Of a DNA stretch of 34,232 nt, positions 7,606-17,000 are shown in pieces. The DNA lies in contig JAEYXN010000019.1 in the NCBI GenBank assembly GCA_023431285.1, positions 1 to 34,232 of the forward strand, read 5' to 3'. The notes beneath the pieces are model-generated. The model worked only from the letters and a program-made list of their open reading frames with translations. It was not told the origin of the DNA and ran no database searches. Made by a program: the position numbers and the translations under genes. This DNA is from Bacteroidota bacterium (GTDB lineage Bacteria; Bacteroidota; Bacteroidia; Cytophagales; Cyclobacteriaceae). Position 1 is the first letter of the stretch. Each line of letters begins with the position of its first letter.

Positions 7606-9003
7606 CTATCCGCGTTTCTCTTCATCAACCATACGGAAATATTTCCTCGCCTCTGCTAAAACCTTCGGGGCAAGAGCAAATCCTGAAAGCATTGTAGGAA
7701 AGGCCATGATTGCATAGGCAATATCAATCACATTCATGACATCCTGCATTGATAGTATTGCACCACCTACAATCGTGGCCAGATAGAAATAGTTATAATA
7801 CCGTCCCATCTTCACGCCACCGAGAAACGACATCGCTTTATTTCCATAATAGCTATAGGAGAATAGAGAGGTCACGGCAAAGAAGAATGCACACATCAAA
7901 AGCAGCCATACGCCGACTTCGCCAAGCGAACTCTTAAAAGCCATGGTTGTCAATGTTATTCCATTTGCTTCCGGACTACTCCAAACTTCTGTCACAAGGA
8001 TTGCCACACCAGTCAAGGTACAAACGAGGAGAGTGTCAATTGCAGGGCTCAGCATTGATACAAGTCCCTCCCGGATCGGCTGAACACTCTTGGACGCGCC
8101 TAGTGCCATTGGTGCTGTTCCGATTCCTGCTTCATTCGAAAAAGAGGCTCTTCGAACGCCAGAGACAATGAGTCCCCCAACAATACCACCCAGTGCAGGT
8201 TCGCCACGATAATTATCGGCCGCGAACGCGTCAGTAAAAATCATCAGAAAGTATTGAGGGACGGCGCTCGCATTAATGAGAAGTATTGAGAGAACACACA
8301 GGAAATAGATCACGATCATTAAGGGTACCATCTTACCTGCCCATTTTCCGATTCGTTGTATCCCGCCAAGAATTACTACCGCGGAAATGATCATGAGGAT
8401 ACACCCAATGATGAATTTAGATGTGTCGACCGTAAGTCCAAAAGCTTCAAATGTACCAGTCTTAATTCCAGCTCTTGAGAAACCAACATCCACAATCACC
8501 TGAGTAAGCTGATTGGCCTGAAAAATTGGTAGGCAGCCAATCATCGCGCATAGACAGAAAAGTGCAGCCAAAGGGCGCCAGTATGATGGTAAAGCCTCCC
8601 GGATCACATACATAGGGCCACCCTGAACGACGCCAGCAGAATCTTTCCCGCGAAACATAACGGAAAGGCTACTGGTAAAGAAGTTTGTTGACATCCCTAC
8701 GAATGCAGTTACCCACATCCAGAACAGAGCTCCTGGCCCGCCAAGATGGATTGCTGCAGCCACACCAGCTATGTTTCCCATTCCTACTGTAGACGCCAGC
8801 GCGGTAGAAAGCGCTTCGTATGGATTTATTTGTCCGGGGTCATTCGGGTCGACGTATTTGCCACGTAGAATATCAATTGTATGACGTAAGTATTTATAAG
8901 GGAGGAACCGGGAATACAGTAGAAAGAAAACGCCGCCAAGAATTATCAGAAATAGAACCGGAGTCCAGATGCCCGTGGCGAGTTTTGCAATTTGATCGCT
9001 CAT
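7606..9003 (-). CDS. Sodium:alanine symporter, AGCS family
   Basis: A 465-residue inner-membrane transporter with about 10-11 hydrophobic helices. It belongs to the alanine/glycine:cation symporter family, which couples Na+ (or H+) entry to uptake of small amino acids. The signature NPYEALSTALASTVGMGNIA spans residues 60-79 and is followed by HLGGPGALFWMWVTAFVGM. SFSNEAGIGTAPMAL is the second conserved block, seen in all AGCS members. The ATG at 9003 is preceded by a well-spaced promoter whose -33 box lies against the end of the ureohydrolase gene, so it is probably transcribed on its own as well as by read-through. Length is normal for the family. Confidence 0.94.
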   Translation of the reverse strand: MSDQIAKLATGIWTPVLFLIILGGVFFLLYSRFLPYKYLRHTIDILRGKYVDPNDPGQINPYEALSTALASTVGMGNIAGVAAAIHLGGPGALFWMWVTAFVGMSTNFFTSSLSVMFRGKDSAGVVQGGPMYVIREALPSYWRPLAALFCLCAMIGCLPIFQANQLTQVIVDVGFSRAGIKTGTFEAFGLTVDTSKFIIGCILMIISAVVILGGIQRIGKWAGKMVPLMIVIYFLCVLSILLINASAVPQYFLMIFTDAFAADNYRGEPALGGIVGGLIVSGVRRASFSNEAGIGTAPMALGASKSVQPIREGLVSMLSPAIDTLLVCTLTGVAILVTEVWSSPEANGITLTTMAFKSSLGEVGVWLLLMCAFFFAVTSLFSYSYYGNKAMSFLGGVKMGRYYNYFYLATIVGGAILSMQDVMNVIDIAYAIMAFPTMLSGFALAPKVLAEARKYFRMVDEEKRG

Positions 9004-9021
9004 TAATCAGTAGGGTGTGAT

Positions 9022-9051
9022 CAAAAATAGAGTAAAATATGAGAAACCAAA
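9022..9051 (-). promoter_or_regulatory. Promoter of the AGCS symporter gene
   Basis: Minus-strand TTTG (plus 9048-9051) and TATTTTTG (plus 9022-9029) are separated by 18 bases; both boxes match the Bacteroidota consensus in full. Predicted start is about 12 nt before the ATG at 9003. Confidence 0.6.
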
Positions 9052-9052
9052 A

Positions 9053-10123
9053 TCACTGGGTCAGCGCGAGCTTGCCTCGTGATACGGCCATGAGATTCGA
9101 AAGCTGGTAAAGCATACGTGCGGCGACGTTTGCATCCCAATCAGAATGCGAAGACGGTGCTACCTCCACCAGATCGAAACCGATAATTCTTTTTTTTGCT
9201 TTGATCAGCTTACGCAATAAGAAAGCTACCTCGGAGAATTCAAGACCACCCGGAACTGGGGTACCTGTATTTGGACAAAACTTAGGATCTAATCCATCGA
9301 TGTCGAAGCTAATATAAACATCATCCGGAAGACTCGCAACGATCTTATCGCAGATGTCACTCCATGTTTTTCCACGGTACTTTTCAGACTGTATATCATC
9401 GTCGAAGAATGTTACCACTCTTCCTTTTGCGCGAGCGATGATCGACATTTCTTCTTCACATAGATCTCTGATGCCCACCTGTACCAGCCGATGTACTGCG
9501 GGCAACTTCAGCGCATTGTACATTACCGACGCGTGAGAATATGAAAACCCCTGATAGGATTTTCGAAGATCAGCGTGCGCGTCTATCTGAAGAATTCCGA
9601 ACCGCTCGTATTGTTCACTCAAGGCCCGGATGAATCCCAACGGCGTGCTATGATCGCCGCCTAGAAGGCCGACGAGTTTACCCTGACTTAATAGCGATTT
9701 CACACTCGACTTGACGTAGATATTTAGATTTTCACATTCCTCGTTAATCCTTGTGAGCAGGGGGTCGTCTGAGTTTACTTGTATTCCGTTTTCAATTCTT
9801 TTCACATGTTGAATAGCGAGTTCCCGCAGGCGGCTACTTTCTTCATGGAGCTTATCAGGTATTTTCAACATCGCGATACCGACTTTCCAGGCGTTAGGAA
9901 CATCCCGAATGAAAAGATCTACCTGTATGGATGCATCGAGAATTGCAGAAGGGCCTCTAGCCGCACCGTTGTGATACGAAACCGTGACTTCCCAGGGAAT
10001 AGGTATTATTACGATTGACGCGTTATTTTTATCGAATGGAAGTCCAAACAAACGGCCCGGAATCCCCATTCCATTCGGATCGAAATTCTCGATCGCCCCA
10101 TCCCGCAACACAGACTTTTCCAT
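9053..10123 (-). CDS. speB: Agmatinase-family ureohydrolase
   Basis: A manganese-dependent ureohydrolase, 356 residues, in the arginase/agmatinase/formiminoglutamase superfamily. All six metal ligands are present: GGDHS (155-159, His158), DAHAD (181-185) and SFDIDGLDP (272-280, Asp274 and Asp276). N-terminal PIPWEVTVSYHNGAARGP (41-58) is the usual first block. The most likely reaction is agmatine to putrescine plus urea. Arginase or formimidoylglutamase activity cannot be excluded: no arginine decarboxylase or histidine-degradation gene is in the window to decide. The chain is longer than E. coli SpeB (306), with an extra helical segment at about 90-150. It starts 9 nt after the SixA-like gene and forms an operon with it. 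Confidence 0.88.
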   Translation of the reverse strand: MEKSVLRDGAIENFDPNGMGIPGRLFGLPFDKNNASIVIIPIPWEVTVSYHNGAARGPSAILDASIQVDLFIRDVPNAWKVGIAMLKIPDKLHEESSRLRELAIQHVKRIENGIQVNSDDPLLTRINEECENLNIYVKSSVKSLLSQGKLVGLLGGDHSTPLGFIRALSEQYERFGILQIDAHADLRKSYQGFSYSHASVMYNALKLPAVHRLVQVGIRDLCEEEMSIIARAKGRVVTFFDDDIQSEKYRGKTWSDICDKIVASLPDDVYISFDIDGLDPKFCPNTGTPVPGGLEFSEVAFLLRKLIKAKKRIIGFDLVEVAPSSHSDWDANVAARMLYQLSNLMAVSRGKLALTQ

Positions 10124-10132
10124 AAAATGTTT

Positions 10133-10630
10133 TTATCTAATCCCGTCGGGCTTAACATACCGCACCAGCTTTCCTTTTCCTTCAGCGGCTTCGGCCCATG
10201 ATTCATTGTCGAACTCAATAATTACCATGCCCGCTGGAACGATTTCGCCAATCTCTTCCTTAGTCAGATATTCCGCGAGGTAGGATATGGCTGGGTTATG
10301 GGCGACGCAAAGCACGCGATAGTATGAGTTTTCGAATTGAGCTACGGCTTGAAGGAGCTCCCTGGTCGATGCTTCATATAATTCGTCATAAGAAATGATT
10401 GCATCCTGATCCATGTTCAATGTTTCCGATACAAGCGAAGCCGTGGTTTGTGTTCTTGTGGAACTGCTGCAAATGATCAGATCGGGGAGTGTTTTTTCCC
10501 TGATCATTTCCTGTCCGACAAAAATTGATTCCCGGATTCCTCTGGTCGTTAATTCTCGTTCTTTATCAGTCTGACCTGTCTGTTTCTCAGCACTTTGTGC
10601 ATGTCGCAGCAAGTATAGGTACCGTGGCAT
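10133..10630 (-). CDS. sixA: SixA-like phosphohistidine phosphatase (histidine phosphatase superfamily)
   Basis: A small (165-residue) cytosolic enzyme of the histidine phosphatase superfamily. The catalytic LLRHAQSA (7-14, nucleophile His10) is in place, with SSTRT (56-60, phosphate-binding Arg59) and CVAHNP (108-113, second His111). The length and single-domain layout fit SixA, which removes phosphate from histidine residues of phosphotransfer proteins; other small-molecule substrates are possible. I chose the ATG at 10630 because MPRYLYLLRHAQ places the motif at the usual N-terminal position; an in-frame TTG at 10675 would add a polar extension. First gene of a two-gene operon with the ureohydrolase, divergent from topA. 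Confidence 0.87.
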   Translation of the reverse strand: MPRYLYLLRHAQSAEKQTGQTDKERELTTRGIRESIFVGQEMIREKTLPDLIICSSSTRTQTTASLVSETLNMDQDAIISYDELYEASTRELLQAVAQFENSYYRVLCVAHNPAISYLAEYLTKEEIGEIVPAGMVIIEFDNESWAEAAEGKGKLVRYVKPDGIR

Positions 10631-10690
10631 GGATGTATTGTTTTTAACCCTTTGGCGATCGTTACGCGCAGTCAATATTAATAAGTCAAA

Positions 10691-10720
10691 TTTGATTTTT
10701 TAAAAATTTACGGATATTTG
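10691..10720 (+). promoter_or_regulatory. Promoter of topA
   Basis: TTTG at 10691-10694 and GATATTTG at 10713-10720 (seven of eight matches to TAnnTTTG) are spaced by 18 bases. The leader would be about 15 nt. Confidence 0.5.
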
Positions 10721-10742
10721 AACCTTTTGAAACAAAATTGGA

Positions 10743-13250
10743 ATGTCGAAAAACCTTGTAATTGTTGAGTCACCCGCGAAAGCAAAGACTATTGAGGGGT
10801 ATTTGGGGAAGGACTTCAAAGTGGCCTCCAGCATGGGCCATATTCGCGACTTGCCCAAAGGCGGGGATGCAATTGATATCGAAAATGATTTTGAACCTAC
10901 CTATGAAGTCAGTCCGGATAAGAAAGACGTAATCCAGAAACTCCGGAAACTTGCCGAGGATGCCGAAATGGTATACCTGGCGTCCGATGAAGACCGTGAA
11001 GGAGAAGCTATTTCGTGGCATCTAAAAGAGGTGCTTGACTTGAATGATAAGAAAACAAGGCGTATTGTCTTCACGGAGATTACGAAGAAAGCAATTCTGA
11101 ATGCAATCGAGTCACCTCGAAGTATAGATATAGACCTGGTTAATGCTCAGCAAGCCAGGCGTGTTCTTGACCGACTTGTAGGTTACGAGTTGTCGCCGAT
11201 TCTTTGGAAGAAAATCAAGACAGGATTATCAGCGGGGCGTGTTCAGTCTGTTGCCGTACGTCTCGTAGTTGAACGCGAGCGGGAGATCAGTGAGTTCAAG
11301 GCAAAGTCGGCATTTAAGGTAAATGCGATATTTAATCTCGACAAAGGCAAGACGCTTGTTGCCGAACTCGGGGAAAGGTTTGAAAGCGAAGACGAAGCTT
11401 TGAAGTTTCTTGAAAGCTGTAAGGGAGCTACCTTTTCAATAACTGATCTGCAGACGCGGCCTTCGAAGAGAACTCCGGCACCTCCGTTTACGACATCAAC
11501 ATTGCAGCAAGAGGCGGCGAGAAAGCTTGGCTTCTCCGTTATTCAAACAATGACAGTAGCCCAGAAGTTGTATGAAGCTGGAAAGATTAGCTACATGCGT
11601 ACTGATTCGGTGAACCTGTCCGATGAAGCCCGAAGTGGCGCCATGAATCAAATCACATCGGCTTTCGGAAAGGAATATGTTCAACCCCGTCAATACAAGA
11701 CCAAATCAAACTCCGCGCAGGAGGCTCACGAAGCAATACGTCCAACGGATTTTTCATTGCTCGATCCAGGAATGGACCGAAATGCGCATCGTCTTTATGA
11801 ACTGATCTGGAAACGCGCGATTGCCTCTCAAATGGCAGATGCGGAACTGGAGAAAACTACTGCAACTATCGGCATCTCTACAAACCCAAGAACCCTTACA
11901 GCGACTGGTGAGGTGGTGAAGTTCGAAGGTTTTCTTAAAGTTTATATGGAATCCGACGACGATGACGACGATGAAGAGCAAAACAGCAAAGTACTTCCAC
12001 CATTATCGGTTAACCAGATTCTGTCGCTGGATACGATGACCGCTAAGCAGGTGTTTACCCGGCACGCACCACGTTATACGGAAGCCAGCCTGGTTAAGAA
12101 GCTTGAAGAACTTGGAATTGGTCGTCCTTCCACTTATGCGCCAACGATCACAACTGTGCAGAAAAGAGGATATGTTGTGAAGGAGAGTCGTGAAGGAGTG
12201 GAACGCAGGTTCACTGTTCTTTCATTGAAAGACAATCAGGTTTCAAAGAACGAAGATTCGGAAATAACCGGAGCGGAAAAAAATAAGTTGTTTCCTACTA
12301 ATACCGCGATGGTCGTAACGGACTTCCTGGTGGAACATTTTCCCGATGTAACAGACTTTTCTTTTACCTCTGAGATCGAGCAGGAGTTTGACGAGATCGC
12401 CAGCGGCAAGCTCGACTGGAAAAGAATGATCGGTAATTTCTACAAGCCGTTTCATAAAAAGGTTTCTGTTACCGAAAAAGTTGAAAGATCATCCGTTGGA
12501 CGGAGCAGGGAATTGGGAGTAGATCCTAAGACGGGAAAGAACGTTTATGCTAAACTCGGAAAGTTTGGTGCTTACGTTCAGATAGGAGAGAATCCCGATG
12601 ACAACGGCGGTGAGAAGCCGAAGTTTGCAAGTCTGCGACCTGGACAGTTTATTGAGAATATCACAATTGAAGAGGCGATGGAATTGTTCAAAATGCCTCG
12701 CGATCTTGGGTTGTTCGAAGATAAGCCTGTGGTTGTCAACATCGGAAGGTTCGGGCCATATGTCCTCCATGATAAGAAGTTTGTTTCCATCCCGAAGACT
12801 GACGATCCGTATGAAATCTCCCCGGCGCGCGCAATGGAGTTGATACTTGCCAAACGAGAAGCCGACGCAAACAGGCTGATCAAGCAATTCCCGGGTAACG
12901 ATGAAATCCAGATTCTTAATGGGAGATTCGGCCCATACATAAAAGCCGGAAAGAAGAATGTGAAGATTCCAAAAGGAAAGGAACCTTCTTCTTTAACGCT
13001 TGAAGAATGTGTTGCTCTTGCTGACGCTACACCTGAAAAACGTGGTAGATTCGGACGTCGGGCCGCGGCTCCTGAAACTCCTAAGAAAGGCGCTGCTCCA
13101 TCTGCGAATGGGGATGGTGTTGCAAAGAAGAAAGCTGCTAAAAAGTCTCCTGTAAAGACGGCGAAGAAAACCACGGCGAAAAAGGCGGCCAAAAAAACTA
13201 AAGCTGTAGCGACGAAGAAGACAAAGGCGCCGGCGAAAAAGAAGAAGTAA
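10743..13250 (+). CDS. topA: DNA topoisomerase I (type IA)
   Basis: An 835-residue type IA topoisomerase that relaxes negative supercoils. The N-terminal TOPRIM domain shows VIVESPAKAKTI (6-17) and DEDREGEAI (82-90). The active-site tyrosine is Tyr284 in YMRTDS. The central region contains GIGRPSTYAPTITTVQKRGY. An acidic run (ESDDDDDDEE, near 402) interrupts the catalytic part. The C-terminus has topoisomerase C-terminal repeats (GVDPKTGKNVYAKLGKFGAY; later GRFGPYVLH and GRFGPYIKAGKK) without obvious zinc-finger cysteines, then a tail of about 45 residues made almost only of Lys, Ala, Thr and Pro, resembling histone H1-like tails. A well-spaced promoter precedes the gene and a perfect terminator follows it. 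Confidence 0.97.
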   Translation: MSKNLVIVESPAKAKTIEGYLGKDFKVASSMGHIRDLPKGGDAIDIENDFEPTYEVSPDKKDVIQKLRKLAEDAEMVYLASDEDREGEAISWHLKEVLDLNDKKTRRIVFTEITKKAILNAIESPRSIDIDLVNAQQARRVLDRLVGYELSPILWKKIKTGLSAGRVQSVAVRLVVEREREISEFKAKSAFKVNAIFNLDKGKTLVAELGERFESEDEALKFLESCKGATFSITDLQTRPSKRTPAPPFTTSTLQQEAARKLGFSVIQTMTVAQKLYEAGKISYMRTDSVNLSDEARSGAMNQITSAFGKEYVQPRQYKTKSNSAQEAHEAIRPTDFSLLDPGMDRNAHRLYELIWKRAIASQMADAELEKTTATIGISTNPRTLTATGEVVKFEGFLKVYMESDDDDDDEEQNSKVLPPLSVNQILSLDTMTAKQVFTRHAPRYTEASLVKKLEELGIGRPSTYAPTITTVQKRGYVVKESREGVERRFTVLSLKDNQVSKNEDSEITGAEKNKLFPTNTAMVVTDFLVEHFPDVTDFSFTSEIEQEFDEIASGKLDWKRMIGNFYKPFHKKVSVTEKVERSSVGRSRELGVDPKTGKNVYAKLGKFGAYVQIGENPDDNGGEKPKFASLRPGQFIENITIEEAMELFKMPRDLGLFEDKPVVVNIGRFGPYVLHDKKFVSIPKTDDPYEISPARAMELILAKREADANRLIKQFPGNDEIQILNGRFGPYIKAGKKNVKIPKGKEPSSLTLEECVALADATPEKRGRFGRRAAAPETPKKGAAPSANGDGVAKKKAAKKSPVKTAKKTTAKKAAKKTKAVATKKTKAPAKKKK

Positions 13251-13257
13251 CAAGAAT

Positions 13258-13287
13258 AAAAAACCGGACCAGGTCCGGTTTTTTTTT
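13258..13287 (+). terminator. Intrinsic terminator of topA
   Basis: AAACCGGACC and GGTCCGGTTT form a perfect 10-bp stem, flanked by A on the left and T on the right, so it could work in both directions. It lies 7 nt after the topA stop. Confidence 0.9.
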
Positions 13288-13318
13288 GGTTATTCAACAA
13301 TCCCAATAAGAAACCGAA

Positions 13319-14011
13319 ATGAAAAAAGTTGTTGTTCTTTCTGGTGCGGGCATCAGCATGGAAAGTGGGATCCCTACTTTCCGGGACGCAAATGGTCTAT
13401 GGGAGGGGCATCGCATTGAAGAAGTTGCGTCTCCTGAAGGATGGAAGGCAGACCCTGTGAGGGTGCTGGAGTTCTACAATCAGCGAAGAAAAAAGGCGCT
13501 TGAAGTTAAGCCGAACCGTGCGCACTTTGTTGTCGCAGAGCTTGAACAACATTTCAATGTCGTGGTTGTAACGCAGAATGTGGATGACCTTCACGAGCGC
13601 GCCGGATCTACTCACGTCATTCATTTGCACGGTAGTCTTTTCGAATCAAGGAGCACATGCGACGAAACTCTTGTCTATCCAATCGAAGGTTGGGAGCTAG
13701 AATCAGGGGACAAGTGTGAAAAAGGTTCACAGCTTCGCCCGAACATTGTGTGGTTTGGCGAGATGGTTCCTCTTATGGAGGTCGCGGCGTATGAAGCATC
13801 CACCGCGGACTTTTTTATCGTGGTGGGTACGTCAATGGTTGTATATCCGGCGGCAGGACTCATTGATTATACGCCGCATGACTGTGTGAAATTTCTTGTA
13901 GATCCCAAAGTTCCGGACCTGGCGCATATCGGTAACGTTGTTGTTTTCGAGGAGAAGGCCAGCACCGGGATGGAGAAGGTGTTTGCCGAATTGATGAAGA
14001 TTGAAAAATAA
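13319..14011 (+). CDS. cobB: NAD-dependent protein deacylase, Sir2 family (CobB/SIRT5-like)
   Basis: A sirtuin that uses NAD+ to remove acyl groups from lysine side chains. In 230 residues it shows GAGISMESGIPTFRD (9-23), TQNVDDLHERAG (85-96), catalytic His104 in LHGS, and GTSMVVYPAAG (170-180). Tyr53 and Arg56 (FYNQRR) form the YxxR signature of class III sirtuins that accept succinyl or malonyl lysine. The zinc module is reduced: I see only Cys114 and Cys133 between the catalytic histidine and RPNIVWFGE, where many sirtuins have four cysteines; zinc may be absent. It lies 68 nt after topA behind a strong terminator, with no clear promoter of its own, and ends tail to tail with smc. Confidence 0.94.
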   Translation: MKKVVVLSGAGISMESGIPTFRDANGLWEGHRIEEVASPEGWKADPVRVLEFYNQRRKKALEVKPNRAHFVVAELEQHFNVVVVTQNVDDLHERAGSTHVIHLHGSLFESRSTCDETLVYPIEGWELESGDKCEKGSQLRPNIVWFGEMVPLMEVAAYEASTADFFIVVGTSMVVYPAAGLIDYTPHDCVKFLVDPKVPDLAHIGNVVVFEEKASTGMEKVFAELMKIEK

Positions 14012-14042
14012 AAAAGAGGCTGCCTTCCGACAACCTCTCTTG
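14011..14042. terminator. Terminator hairpin between cobB and smc
   Basis: AAGAGG at 14013-14019 can pair with CCTCTCTT at 14034-14041, with A-rich and T-rich flanks. It sits between two convergent stop codons and may serve both strands. The stem has mismatches toward the loop, so confidence is moderate. Confidence 0.55.
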
Positions 14043-14071
14043 TGTATTCATCTGATTTAGTTTTCTTGTCC

Positions 14072-17000
14072 TTATGCCAGCTCGCGAAGGTCCACAGGCA
14101 CGACTCTTGATATTCCTTTTTCTACCATCGTAATACCATAGATCACATCTGTTGAGCTCATCGTTCTCTTGTTGTGAGTAACGATTACAAACTGGGAGTC
14201 CTTACTGAAGGTACGTATGATGTTGTTGAACTTATCGATGTTCGCGTCATCCAAAGGAGCATCAACCTCATCGAAAATACAGAAAGGCGCTGGTTTCAGA
14301 AGATACATGGAGAACAGCAGCGCCGTCGCTGTAAGAGTCTTTTCCCCTCCAGAAAGCTGATTGATCGTCAAAGGTCTTTTTCCTTTTGGCTTTGCAATAA
14401 TATCAATATCTGAGTCGAGCGGTTTGGACGGATCTACAAGTCGAAGATCACATTCATCGCCCTCTGTAAAGAGCGACCTGAATACGCGGATGAAATGTTC
14501 TTTGATCTTGTTGAAAGAGTCCATGAACGTTTCGCTCGCAACCCCTTCGATCTCATTGATCGTATTGAACAACGATTCCTTCGCCTTTAGCAAATCCTGT
14601 TTCTGTTCAATGATGAAATCATTTCGCTGTTTGATCTCGGTGTAAGCTTCCATAGCCATAGGGTTGATGGGCCCCATGTTATCAAGCCTGTCACGGATCT
14701 TCTGAACCTCGGCGCGAATCCTGTCTTCGTCGAGTTTCTCAAGTTCGAGGGTTTCTTTCTCTGCTTCTTCAGCTGTGCCCTGATTGATAATCGTATCAAG
14801 GTCTACATTGAATTCAACAGAAAGTCTTTCCTTGACAGCATTCAGCTGCATCTTACTTTCATTCAATTGATTCTGCAGATCCATCAACACGGTGTCCACG
14901 TGCTGTCGTTGGTGCTGCACTTCTCTGAGTTGTTTTTCAATCTGATCGATATGACCCCGCGCTTCATAATAATCTTTCTCCGCTTCGCCGAGTCCCTTCT
15001 CCATCGCTTCCTTCTCTTCATACATTCCAAGCAATTCGTCGTCGTTGCTTTGTGTGGTCTCTATGATCCGTTTAACTTCCTCTTCGTTTTTCTTCAACTC
15101 TTCGGCATTTGCATCGATGCGCGTGCTGCTTTGTTCCATCGACTCCTGCTTGAACCGAATCTCCTGATCGATACTCTTGACGCGGTTGTCCTGTTGATGG
15201 AAGAAAATGTTCTGCTCATTATAAGCAGCTGATTTCTGGCTGAGTAGTTCGTTGTTCGCCGCCAGATTACGTGTAATGCCACCGAGCTTTTCTTCCTGTT
15301 CTTCCAGGTCATGCTGTGCCTGCTTGGCTTTCGGCTTAAGTTCATCCAACTCTCGCAGCAGTGTGTCAATCTTCTCCAGGATGTCTTCCCGGCGCAGATC
15401 AGCGCTGTTCAGCATATCGGAGAATTGTTCGCGTTTGGTGCGAACAGACACGAACTCGTCGTTCACCTGGCGGATAGCGTTCTGAACTTCATCAATCTTC
15501 TGACGGATCTTGTTGTTCCTGAGCTTCTCGAGATCAGACTGTTTTTCAAGCATTGAGGAACGAACCTCATCAAGTTTTGACGTCAGTTCCTTGATTTCTT
15601 TTTCAAGCTTCTCAAGATTCTTGGCACGTCCGATTTTCTTTCCCTCGAAAAGTCCGACAGAACCACCAGAGATGCTATACTTTCTTTTTGTGAGCTTTCC
15701 ATTTTTCGTGATGAAGGTATTTTCATCGCTTTGAGGAAGGGTCTTTGGATCTCCCTCATAGATGTATACCTTGTCAAGAATGTACGCCATCAGTTTTTTG
15801 TATTTCTGATCGTACTCAATGATCTCAGTTGCAGGGAAGGCATTGTCATAAATGCGCCCTGTAGCCGACTCGAACTTATCGAAGGTATCGAGAATGAAGA
15901 AGTGCGCTTTTCCTTTCGACGCGTCGCTGAGAATATTGATCGCCTCATATGCCTCAGCCTCGTGCTCAACAATATAATAGTTCAGGAAAGGCTCGAGATA
16001 GTTTTCAATGGCGACACGATATTCTTCGGATGTAGTTAGGATATCGGAGAGGAGGGGAGCATTCTTTGCAACTTTCTTCTTAAGGAATTTGATTGCCTCA
16101 GGAAAGCCTTCCAGATTCTCGACAAGTGATTTCGTCAGGTTGTATTCGTTCTGACGCGCGTCAAGCTTGCGGCTGGTGACGTTCATTTCCTCGCGAATCA
16201 TCTCGATGGTTTTTTCCATCGCGGATATTCTCTCCTGAATATCTTCTTCTTCACGCTTCAGTTTTTCCTGTTCCGCATTTTTCTCGGAAAGATTTGACTG
16301 AAGGATTTTCAGTTTGTTTTCGAATTCGACGAGACTCGCGCTCTGTTGTGTAGAATCAGAAGCCGTCTTCTCCAATTCTTGCTTTAGGGACGACACCTGA
16401 ATTTCGCGGATCTCAACTGATTTGTTGATCTGAAAAGACTCTTCCTGTTTTTCGCGTTGCACCCTGCGAAGAGCATCGGTCTGAGTCTGCAGCTCGGCAG
16501 TGATCCTCTTCTGATCTTCGTAATCGGATTTGAGGCCATCAAGCTTCTGCGCAATCTCGTCGAAAATTTCACTCGCATTTCCCTTTTCCGTTTCAAGACT
16601 TTGAATACTGAAGCGGGCCCTTTCGTTGCTCTTCTTGTCCTGTTCGATTTGTTCGCGTAGTCCGTTTGCACGGTCATTGAGATACTTGAGACGCTCATTC
16701 TTGATCTGCTTGTCACTTTCGTACTGGCGGATCTTTGCGACAAATTCATTGATGGCCTTTTGTCTTGAGCCTAATGTTTTCTCCTTGAGAACAAGTTCAT
16801 TCTTGGAGCTTTCGATGAGCGCTTCCTTTTCCGCCATCTCCGTCGCCATGCCGACCTTCCGATCATTTTCATTGGCGATCTGTTTGTTCAGTATATTGAA
16901 TCGGTCTTTTTGCTTGCTGACAACGAGTTTGGCGAGCGTAATGCTCTTGTCCTTGTATTCTTCCTTTATTCTGTAATAAGTCTCGGTCTGTTTAGCCTGC

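Noticed and set aside
12578..13306. A 242-codon minus-strand frame opposite the end of topA.
   Set aside because: Its Phe/Ala-rich start is the reverse of the lysine-rich TopA tail and the topA terminator; no start context or homology supports it.
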